From Nemertoderma westbladi (Eukaryota; Xenacoelomorpha; Nemertodermatida; Nemertodermatidae): DNA of 64,000 nucleotides. Positions 43,904 to 53,408 of this stretch are shown one piece after another; positions within the stretch are counted from its first letter, which is position 1; every line of letters starts with the position of its first letter. Location: NCBI GenBank assembly GCA_032718475.1, contig JAUCBJ010008093.1:1-64000 (forward strand). The letters run 5' to 3'. A program made the position numbers and the translations under genes. The notes under the pieces were generated by a model that had not been told where the DNA came from, did not search any database, and saw nothing but the letters and a program-made list of their open reading frames with translations.

Positions 43904-45310
43904 CTAGCCAGAGTCCTTTTCTCTTTGGGGGCGAGCCACTATACAAGGAGGGCTATAACTCCTGGGTGAAGGGTGCAATATGATTGCATCAGAGGGTGTA
44001 GGATTATGGTCGGTGTATCCGCCAGTCGAAGTACCGGGTTGATTGACATCAACGTCCGGGGAGAGGGGTCTAACGGCTTTGAGAGCTCGTTTCAAGACAG
44101 CCGCTCTTACGGGTCCTTTACGAGTGGTCTGAACGAGGGCCGTGGGTGGACCATAGGCAGTTAGAAACCTCCAGGGTTTAATGGTCCTTTCCAACTCGCG
44201 TTCGCGGGCTCGGTATTCGTAAGGCCGTCGATGTACTTCCTGTAACTCGGGGTGTGAGTTAACAAACAAGTCTCCATAGTCCGGATCCTGACGGATATAA
44301 TTGATTAAGTTATAGGAATGAAGGTCGCTAGGATTAACACTCCTGAGAAATTTGCGTACGAATTTAGTTGAAATACATTCTCCGACGCGCTTCAGTAGTT
44401 CGTAACTCGATATGCGTGATTTCTGTTCGACAGAAGCGAATAGATAAGGATGGAACGCATAAATTCCTTCATAAGCGCGTCCAGGATAATAACGATGGCG
44501 CGAATCACAATGTAAATCAGCGTTCGCTTCCCAAGCTCTGATGTAACGTAGTGTGATCATTTCATCTACGCTTTTCAAATCGTGATTAAAAGGGCAATCG
44601 AAACTGGCGCGTCCCTTTAGTTGACAATGGTGACATTGAGTCATAAATTGAGGGCAAACCGCAAAAATGTGCAAGTTATTGAGTCTGCAATACGCACAAT
44701 AAATTTCCATCACCGGTTGTTCGTGGAAATAGGAACAGCGGACGTTTGTGTCCATGGGCGTAACATGGTCTCTCGATGCGCATAACCGACAACGTTGCCG
44801 AGAAACATAGTTGGCATGGCGATAATTGGACGCAGTGAGACACTGTGGACCTTGATACCATTCTAGGATGTAATCGTTGTCGCTGTTCCGGGCGCGATAG
44901 GCTGAATCTCCTCAGATTCTAGGCATATTGGTTCGTCTTCCCAGTCTGTTACGAATAGAATTTTCGTGATCTATTCTCGGTTTATCGTTCCGACTCTGCT
45001 GGGTATGATATTTAAATAGAACCATTTCCCTTTCGGTGTCTACATCGTCCGTATCATGTAAATCGATAGGATGGCCGGTAGTTAGGAAGTCCATATACGT
45101 ACTATTACGATGCGTGTAGCGAGCGGTGGATTTTCGATAGTCCAATTCACGCGCAAGTTGCTCTTGGGACATCGGCGGTTCGATATAACGACCATCGTCC
45201 TCCGTAATGGTTGGATCGGCTTCACCGCGTATTAAGCTATCCACAAATGCTTGCAAAGGTAGAGTATATCGCTCCCTAATACCAAGATCATCTTCTATCA
45301 ACTCCGTCAT
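43904..45310 (-). CDS. Unrecognised Cys-rich ORF, right-arm copy, with one in-frame TGA
   Basis: From ATG 45,310 the frame reads MTELIEDDLGIRERYTLPLQ for 132 codons to TGA at 44,912-44,914. It then continues in the same frame for a further 335 codons to 43,904. Downstream are at least four Cys pairs (CRLCASRDH, YCAYCRLNN, CHHCQLKGRASFDC) suggesting zinc binding, an acidic/aromatic middle part and a Pro/Ser-rich end. With the TGA read through or mutated, the product is 467-468 residues. The other copy of the family is badly broken, so decay is the simpler reading, but the rest of this frame is clean. No family recognised. Confidence 0.6.
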
Positions 45311-46933
45311 ATCTGCTATCTGAGTTTATAAATATCAAATGAGTTTATATTTAGGCGAGCGGGCGTTGCTGCCTACTTCTCTTTGCCCCCGGGCAGTGGG
45401 ATTCTCAGCGCCGATGTACCGTCGTCGCGGTGTTTACGCCAACATGTAGCAACATCACGACAACGATAACCGGCACAAGTCACTCCACTGTCCATCCCAA
45501 AGGCTTGAATCAACTTTAGGTTCTTTCTATAGGAGAGTTGGGCTACTTTCACAATTGCGACTAGCTACTGTAAACACACCTTAGCAGTAACATTCACCTA
45601 TAAACGCACAAATTCCACACAACTGTCACCAATTGTACACATACAGGCCATTTGTCCGTTAGTCAGTGCCTTCCAGAATGTCACGTTATTACTGTGTATC
45701 CTTGGATACTAGCAGTGTGCTATATTCTCTATGCTATGCAATGGGACAAGCTTTCTATTGTTCTTTTAACTTGCTTCTAATTCTAGCGTGGGTGTTGCTA
45801 TGGTGACATTATGGAATGCTAGCGGTAGAATTAGGGTAATTCTCATGCATACAGATCTGGGATGCTATTTAATAATAATTCTTTAATTGTCAATATCCTC
45901 TTTATGCATGATTTTATTAATTTTATTGGCTATTGACTATATGTCGGAGATTCTCGCACTCTAATACACTCAATAGGATGAATCTCCGCTCCCATGATCT
46001 ATTAATTAATGGAATTTTGGGAATGTTATAAATTGTACAAAATGACAATTTATGAAATTCATTTAAAATATGAATTTAAATTTATTCCCGTGAATTTTAT
46101 TATTTGATGTTAAAATTGACACAATTTGATTCCAGAGCAGGTCTGGGGACATAGGATCCTTAATTCTATGAAATTTGTCTTTTAAGAGTATCGGTAAGTG
46201 CTACGATATCTTAATCGACTAGAATTGTTAACGGATCTGAATTTTACAGATTTTAATAAATATTAAATTAATATTTAAGATGGGCACCGATTTATTCCAG
46301 AACTTGTCTGGGGACGTTAACCACTGATTCTAGAATTTGTCTTTCAAGTATATCGGTGGGTGCCACGATATCTTAATCGACTAGAATTACAGATGGTCAA
46401 AAAGTTTAACAGATTTATTTGCGATTTACGCTACTGTTAGAGGGACATCACGCTACTATATGTATTATTTGTTATAAGGTAGAAGAGCAATATCGCACGA
46501 AGCAATGTCAGTGTGAAGAGGCAAGTCGTTTCCAAGGTCTACCCAGAGCTTGGTTTAGCCGAGACCCGAGGATCTGAACTTTGCATTCCTAATACTCTGC
46601 CTACCAATAATACTTGAATATAGTAGTGGCTTTATTGTACTTTAAGAAGTACGGACATTTCATCTTACTGTAGTCACGTATTTATAATATGATACGGACA
46701 GTAAGGGAAGAGAAAAATAATTATTTCTCGCCGTCGCACTAAATATATATTATAGTAATTATGTACGTAATAAACACTAATATATTGCACTAATCTACTA
46801 AATAATCCCTAAAATAACATTCTACTAAATAAAAATTGAATAAAAACGATTATAATAAAGTACATAATAAAGTTCGCATATAAAATGTAATAAAATAGAT
46901 AAATAACATAGTCATACACCCACTCCAGACGTA
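45311..46933. other. AT-rich tail after BEL element 3 (mirror of 40,073-41,705)
   Basis: No gene. It is the inverted counterpart of the left-arm tail, including the duplicated 175-bp block (about 46,110-46,400) and the GCGACGGCGAGAAATAATT word near 46,723. Confidence 0.6.
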
Positions 46934-48721
46934 TCACGTTTGGGAGTCCCTAGATGTTTGAGGAATTAGGGAGGTGGTCGTGGGAAGAGTGTCTTGTCTT
47001 CCATAGTTTCCAGAGAGTTCTCTGTCTCTTTCCAGTAAACATAAACGACCAACTGGGCGATTGAGTTGTTGCGTCTCAAAGATTATACCGGGCTTCTTGA
47101 AGTTACGCCGCATAACAATGAGTTCTACTGAACGCACTAAACCATCCTCCGAGATATGGGTCTCGATGATACGACCTGTCTGCCACCGTTTACGTGGGAG
47201 GTCTGGATCCACAATAAGTACCATATCTCCGGCGCTGACGTTTTCCTGCTGCGCAAACCACTTAGTTCGAAGTTGTAGCGTGGGCAGGTAATGTTTCTCG
47301 AAATGGTCAGCGAAACGACGGGATAGCAACTGCATAAGTTGCCAAGTTCGACGGCAGTATTCGTCTCCGTCGGCAATCTCCGATCGTGGGAGCATGGCTA
47401 CCGGTTTCTTCAGTAGAAAGTGCGCAGGTGTTAGCGCTTCCAGGGAATCGGGACTCGATGAGACTGGCATAAGCGGTCTCTCGTTGAGATAGGCAGCTAT
47501 TTCCTCCATTAACGTCCGCAAAAGTTCGTCGGTGAGATACGCACGGCATGGCACTATAAAGTGAAATGCGGTCTTAACACTTCTAATTAATCTCTCCCAA
47601 CTTCCTCCCCACCAAGGGGCGTCGGCGGCGTTGAAGGTCCAGCTAGACGCTGTTATCCTTAGCTGGTCATCCACCTGTCTTTGGTTCCAGTCCTTTACGT
47701 AAGCCTGTATTTCGTTGTTGGCACCAATGAAGTTCGTTCCCTTGTCCGATCTCATGGTATTACTCGTACCGAAGCGAGCGATCTGTCGTCGTAAACTTAA
47801 GACGAAACTGTTGGTAGATAGATCGTTCACCATATCGAGATGGATGGCTCTACAAGTCATGCACACGAAGATGACACACCATCTCTTGACTATAGTCCTC
47901 GCACGATATACTTCAATAGGGCCAAATAAATCTACACCAGTATTAGTAAAAGTTGGTTCATAGAAGCTTACTCGTTCCCTAGGTAATTCTGCCTCTCGCT
48001 GTGTTAAAGGCCTACTGAATGCTTTCCTACAGGGTATGCAGTTCCTAAGAACTTGGTTCAGAGCCCTACGGGGTTTATCAAAATAATAGCGAGTTCGAAT
48101 TTCGCTAAGAACTCGTTCTCTTCCAGCATGATAAAGCTTACTGTGAACATCTACAATCAACTTGATTTGTACTTCAAGATTTCTAATGAGTATGGGGAAT
48201 TTAGTGTCAAAGGATAAGGGTGCATTGGTTAGCCTTCCTCCAACACGTATTAACCCATCTATCATTGTGCTAGAGAATCGATCCCTTAAGCGCATCTGCG
48301 GATTTCTCAACAACAGGAAATACTTTTCGGAATCCTCATAGCATTGCAGGAGTCTCAGTATCTGTTTATTAGTCTCTTCATGCTCCTGGTGACTAATTTT
48401 CTCCTTTAGAAAACTGTCAGACACCTTGTATTTAGGTAAGTTTTTAATAACATGAACTTGTGCAGATGTCAATGGAGCGTTATCACTAGTGGTCTTCGCC
48501 CTGGAGTATTGATGATGAAAGCATCTCTTTAAATATGTGACGGCTTTACAGAGCCGATTCCAGGAACTGTAGTGATGCATCGCTCTCTGCAGCAGGGGTG
48601 AGATTCCTTGCGAGACGTCTGGTATTCCAGATTTCCAATCTCTATCTCGAATTTCCGCAACAGACTTATTTATAGCGAGGGATTGTGGATCCAAATCATT
48701 GTTTCCGGAAACCGGTCCCAC
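46934..48721 (-). CDS. BEL element 3: integrase half of Pol, 5'-truncated
   Basis: A 595-codon frame contains the HHCC zinc domain (CIPCRKAF), the integrase core with D (NTGVDLFGP), D (MRSDKGTNFIGA) and E (WWGGSWERLIRS), and the DUF5641-like end to the stop. It is close to element 2 but free of frame errors. Everything N-terminal to the region before the integrase is missing, and similarity to element 2 stops around 48,715. It serves as the uninterrupted reference for the hAT-like insertion and the 70-base loss in element 2. Confidence 0.88.
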   Translation of the reverse strand: MGPVSGNNDLDPQSLAINKSVAEIRDRDWKSGIPDVSQGISPLLQRAMHHYSSWNRLCKAVTYLKRCFHHQYSRAKTTSDNAPLTSAQVHVIKNLPKYKVSDSFLKEKISHQEHEETNKQILRLLQCYEDSEKYFLLLRNPQMRLRDRFSSTMIDGLIRVGGRLTNAPLSFDTKFPILIRNLEVQIKLIVDVHSKLYHAGRERVLSEIRTRYYFDKPRRALNQVLRNCIPCRKAFSRPLTQREAELPRERVSFYEPTFTNTGVDLFGPIEVYRARTIVKRWCVIFVCMTCRAIHLDMVNDLSTNSFVLSLRRQIARFGTSNTMRSDKGTNFIGANNEIQAYVKDWNQRQVDDQLRITASSWTFNAADAPWWGGSWERLIRSVKTAFHFIVPCRAYLTDELLRTLMEEIAAYLNERPLMPVSSSPDSLEALTPAHFLLKKPVAMLPRSEIADGDEYCRRTWQLMQLLSRRFADHFEKHYLPTLQLRTKWFAQQENVSAGDMVLIVDPDLPRKRWQTGRIIETHISEDGLVRSVELIVMRRNFKKPGIIFETQQLNRPVGRLCLLERDRELSGNYGRQDTLPTTTSLIPQTSRDSQT

Positions 48722-49335
48722 CCCCGTTTGGACACAGACGGTAACCTGGTGTTTGCACTATTGCCAAGTTCCAATAGCGTGAAGCTGCACTAAGTTTATA
48801 ACGACTTTGACTTTAATCTATTTTATTAGAGTTTTCAGTCTAACTAAAACCCTATTTTCAGACTTTTTATTTTTTGTTTAAATATTTTAGTACAAGAAAA
48901 CGACTAAAATACCGTATTTTATGTACTGCACTATTTTCGGTTACAATTATTTTGGATTATTTTTCGAGGCTATACTTTGGATCCTAATGGACCCAAAGCA
49001 CCCCTCACCCCCGGTTTCTCTTTTTCCCTCTTCCCAGAGGTTTTTCTATGGTGTTACATAACGTACGATAGATTACTATCTATCTTACATATGGATATTA
49101 TCAAGCTGTTGATTTTCACCAGGTCGGTAACTAACTCGTGAAGGATTGCCATCGTCTTGGTGGTGATATCATTTGAATTATCGGGTGAAGTCTGCAGTCA
49201 GAGTTGAGAAACTGGGTGTTGTTGCAGGTTAATCACATCACTTGGGAAACAATAATTAATTAATTAATCAAATAGAATTAATAGATACATATAATAAACA
49301 ATGTTACCACCACCAACTTAGTATTCGTCTACTTG
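48722..49335. other. No feature seen
   Basis: AT-rich spacer between the truncated BEL copy and the transporter gene. A short (TTAA)n run lies at 49,254-49,270. Confidence 0.5.
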
Positions 49336-50643
49336 TCAATGAATACTGCATTTGAAAGCGAACACAGCGATCAGAGAGAAAATAAATGGCAATCCCAAAA
49401 GACTAAGAAGCGAACAAGCGATTTCCATTCCAAAATAATCATTGAGAAAGCCGCCAAAAATGGGTCCAATAATAGCCCCAAGAGAGAATGCAATTCGCAT
49501 CAGTTGTTGGATAAGAGCCCTCGTGTCAACATTATCAGGATAACCACAAACTTTGACAGCCAGTTGTGTTTGTGTTTCCAGTGCAGGAGTTACGTATAAT
49601 CCACCCGCGAATCCAAGGAGAGCACATCCAGCAATGGAGATACCGAGATAATGGGGTAAACCCAGGAGTTCCGTAGGTCCTATTAATTGCATTGATACTG
49701 CAAATAACATTGCCCCAAATGCAGTTGGTATGATATTCTTCAATTTCTTCATCATTAGGGATATTGTTAGTCCAGAGGACACTAAGACACTCGGGAATAC
49801 CATGTAAATACGACCAATATTGTACTGGTTTACATTGTAGTTGTGGTAAATGTAGGCGGCATAGTTCGTAATCGTGAAGGCTGCAACTACTCTCCAATAA
49901 GTGTTTAAAATAAATATAAGTGTGATTGCTGGATTCTTCAGGACTCCAAGATAAGTTGGTCTGTTTGATTCACATCTGTCATGAATATAAGCTGGCGACT
50001 CCATCCAGCAGTAAAGGATGATAATAAGAAACATCAAACCTGATATTATAAATGGGAACTCAAAGCCCAATGAAGCGAAAATAGTTGACCCAAAAACTGG
50101 TGAAATCATAACTCCCACGCTGTCACAAACAAATGCTAAACTAGTTAATAAGGTCCTTTGGTGTGGCCACACCTCCATCAATAGACTGTATGAAAACATG
50201 AAACTGATATTGAGTCCAACAGCTTCAATGATGCGCAGTGAAAAACATGTCAATATATATAAAAATCCATTGCTGTTGTTTGGAATATATTCTACAAATC
50301 CAAATGCCAATTGGGAGACAGCCCCAATAATGCCAAATAAGCCCAAAGAGATACGAATTCCCCAATTGTTGATAGAATGGGGAAAATTAATGTATATTAT
50401 TAATCGAACAATTGAAAACGTTGCCAGTAATGCACCAATCAGAGTCTTCGACCAACCACGTTCTTCTACAACTATTGGGAAGAATGACTCCAATAGATTC
50501 TGACACCAACCTGGTATCATTTGATACATTAGCAACATGGTCACCAACATGTAAAGTCTCCAGCCCTTTTGATAGACATTCTGATTTGTCCCAAATATAT
50601 TTCTTTCACATGAGATAGTAGTGGGAGCCACTTCCTCTGGCAT
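49336..50643 (-). CDS. Major facilitator transporter, SLC18B1-like
   Basis: A single 435-codon frame with about 12 hydrophobic segments. The N-terminal part has ESFFPIVVEERGWSKTLIGAL and the middle has GVMISPVFGSTIFASLGFEFPFI, which matches the conserved TM5 block (GPPxGG-type) of the SLC18 group. The C-terminal half includes GPTELLGLP and GAIIGPIFGGFLNDYFG. In SLC18B1 this protein moves polyamines into vesicles; substrate here is unproven. No intron is needed to make a full-length protein, unlike the multi-exon vertebrate genes. MFS membership is firm, but the subfamily is by resemblance; SLC16-like is the alternative. Start ATG follows TTTACAAG, so an upstream non-coding exon is possible. 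Confidence 0.8.
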   Translation of the reverse strand: MPEEVAPTTISCERNIFGTNQNVYQKGWRLYMLVTMLLMYQMIPGWCQNLLESFFPIVVEERGWSKTLIGALLATFSIVRLIIYINFPHSINNWGIRISLGLFGIIGAVSQLAFGFVEYIPNNSNGFLYILTCFSLRIIEAVGLNISFMFSYSLLMEVWPHQRTLLTSLAFVCDSVGVMISPVFGSTIFASLGFEFPFIISGLMFLIIILYCWMESPAYIHDRCESNRPTYLGVLKNPAITLIFILNTYWRVVAAFTITNYAAYIYHNYNVNQYNIGRIYMVFPSVLVSSGLTISLMMKKLKNIIPTAFGAMLFAVSMQLIGPTELLGLPHYLGISIAGCALLGFAGGLYVTPALETQTQLAVKVCGYPDNVDTRALIQQLMRIAFSLGAIIGPIFGGFLNDYFGMEIACSLLSLLGLPFIFSLIAVFAFKCSIH

Positions 50644-53408
50644 CTTGTAAACCTAGCAGCCAAAATATTGATAGTTAATAATTACTTTAACCAACAACAA
50701 AAATATAAAACATAAATGGTATAAAAATATCTGATTTATATAATATGCTTTATGTTGTGCTAATAACTTTGGAGGTCTGCACTTTCGAGTTCAAAATTTG
50801 TACTTGAGTACTGTAGGCTAAGACCGAAATTTGAGATATTATTACGTCAGTTCAACAGACGCTCGCAAGAGGGCTACATGACTAAACAATAAATGTCCTC
50901 CCATTCCTTTGTTACTATTCCGTTTAAATTCAACATTGGCAGAAATGTAATAGTCCAGTAGCTCTATTTTTGTAAGGAGGCTAAAGTGAAAACCTTTTAA
51001 CTCAGATTTCATCTTTTAAAATCTACAAAATCTTGTGCGTCGTTCAGGCGCACTGATACTTCTGCAGTGACCCAGAACGTCGTTAGAGAATAAAATTGAA
51101 TCTGTACAGGAAATTCTGGAAATCTGTTCAGGGTAGTTCATAGTATGTTTATAATCGTTACGAGTGTAAATTATCGAGTCGTTCTGCTCAATATCTCACG
51201 TGCTGCACGAATCGCCTCCAAGTACCTTATTACATCAAGAGGAAAATTTATTCGACACCGAGAAACGAATCCCAACAGATAGGAAACCCTGATGATGGAA
51301 CAAGACAGGAAGGGACCATTCTCAACCTGGTAAAGTTGAGTGAGAGAGTTGGTGGTATTGGTAAACTGTACTAGAGAGATATAACATTTGGTCGCTAACG
51401 GCAGTGGGAAAGAACATAGTGGGGATAGGGGGGAGGGGGGGGGGGGGGGGGGGTAAGAAATGGACAAGAAAATTAATCAACTGACACAGGACAGGGCTTA
51501 ATAGCAGTCTATAAAATGTTCTTTTTCGGTCTTATTACATTACATCTTATTACCAGTATTACCTTTACCCCTAAAGAAAGTGAAATTTTCTCGAAAATGT
51601 ACAGAATTTTCAACTCTGTAAAGCAATACTTTTTAGAACATGACTCCAGATGAATGACTCGGGGTAGTAATGCTGATGGCCCAGCTACCAAGAAGTGCTT
51701 TGCTTGCCAAATTTAGGTAAGGCCGTGTTTGTTCTGTCACTACCTCTCAGACTCTTAGCAAAATGAATTGGGCATTATTGTAATCTATACAGCTGTAATC
51801 TAATACTGTAGCTGTTGTATTTAATTAAATCGTCATTGACCAATAATGGATTTACATTTTTGGGGTAGCAAATCTGCACAGATTTTGGCAATTTATGGGC
51901 AGATTTTGTCGATAAATTGGCGTTAAAAAGAACAAAATGCAGTTAAATTTCTGGAAAATAGTGTTGCAACCCCCGGAGTGGTGCTGTTTCCGAAACACCA
52001 AAAAACTTCGAGGAAAGTTGCAACATGTCGATTTCTATAGCTGTACAAACAAACTGACAAACAGACAGACAATACGAACTGAGCATTTTTATATATATTA
52101 GATTAATATTAATATAACATAATTTATAAGATAGTTTATTACGTAGATTCATTCGCATGTATTGTCTCCCATTTATAGCATTGCAGCTGTTGTTTGTTGG
52201 TATGTTTCAGTGTTCAGAGGGGCGTCCCTTAGCTCAAACTACAGTATTTTATTGGTATTATATCTATATCTCTATTTCAAATAGAGAATAAATTTACTTT
52301 TTCATTAAATATTACGTTGCAATGCGAATAGAAACTGGTATCTGAAGAATTTATTAACTCCCTAACAGTTTTTCTAGAAATAGACCACTGGACTCTGTAG
52401 TTGCACAACAGATTGTCAGCTTAGTAGCGCTGTAAAGATAGACTTTGTTGTCATGCGGGGTTCCAGCAGAATTACATTGTTCTCTAAAAGTTTGAGTTTC
52501 TGGTAATGGCTCAATAACTATAAACAATCTTCGGTTTTTAAACTGATAAATTACAACGTATATTTGAACTAGAGCGCTGAAAATGAATGCCTGATCTTCC
52601 ATTTCAATTGCCAGACGAACAGTCTGGGCTGTCGTTTTCCCGTTTTTCAACAATAAACGATTCTCCAGATGGTTCATAAGAAATATCTTCGTCATCTAAA
52701 ACAAGGACACAGTCTACTCCACCGAATAAATTGTTTCAATCTTCACTTCAATGGAAAATTATATGTAAAAGTAGTTCTCTCGTTTAACATCAAGGGAATA
52801 TGGGACGACATCCAGGGCAGCTGATTACACGCAAAAACAAAACTGTATACCTCCTGTTCTTCTATTGAGTCTCGTTTATTGTTTTGTTTAGAATAACGTC
52901 GCCGCTGTAACCTGCTCCTGTGAGCCGATATATGTATTCGCCGAGATAGGATTAATGGCGAAAAATAACCACAAACGCAATGTTTAGTTAGACGGTTTAA
53001 AAAAGTAATTAATTTTGATTGACATTAAGGGGAAAGGAGCAGGTTACAAATTTCTAACCAAAACAATAAACGAAACTTTATTTGACTTGCGGCCAATTTG
53101 CGCTGGGGATCACTTTTTTCACTTGCGATAAATTTTCGCAATAATTTGAAACATATACTTTATAAAGTAACTATCAGGAACCGACTTCCAACTATTCAGT
53201 AGATTGTACAAAATTCGTAAATGTGTGGGTTGCTTAATAATATACTGTACAAACATCATGGTGTTATTTTTTTTATTGGTGTGATAGCAAAGAATTAAGT
53301 TTTTAATACTATATTGTCCAGATAGAGAATACTGATAATTTGAAGAGTTACAATTTTCTACACAAAATTACCCAATTCCCGGTTCCGGAATAAAAAAGAA
53401 AACCATAA
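50644..53408. other. Intergenic, no gene supported
   Basis: Contains a G-rich run (51,426-51,453) and a small inverted repeat at 52,873-53,085. On the minus strand at about 52,697-52,607 a short acidic frame (DDEDISYEPSGESFIVEK) follows a TTTTAG acceptor-like site. It could be an isolated exon or a transposon relic, but I cannot support it further. A 113-codon minus frame at 52,354-52,695 overlaps it and is unrecognised. Confidence 0.4.
52873..53085. mobile_element. Small inverted-repeat element
   Basis: CGTTTATTGTTTTG.TTAGAA and TGTAACCTGCTCCT near 52,873-52,922 recur inverted at 53,034-53,085. The arms are about 50 bp with a 110-bp centre. No target duplication was found. Confidence 0.5.

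Larger units (their letters stand above)
36790..48721. repeat. Large inverted arrangement of two BEL tails
   Basis: Plus-strand sequence from about 36,790 to 42,070 is mirrored on the minus strand from about 48,700 to 45,000. Shared parts in order are the integrase region, the 1.6-kb AT-rich tail with its 175-bp duplicated block, and the ORF beginning MT(Q/E)LIEDDLGIRE. The hAT-like insertion is only in the left arm. The loop (42,070-45,000) holds the third LTR-like copy. By eye the arms differ by roughly a tenth, so this is either an old inverted duplication or two related elements inserted head to head. Confidence 0.75.

Noticed and set aside
52354-52695. 113-codon minus ORF
   Set aside because: It overlaps a better-looking short acidic frame and has no recognisable domain. 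Too weak to call a gene.
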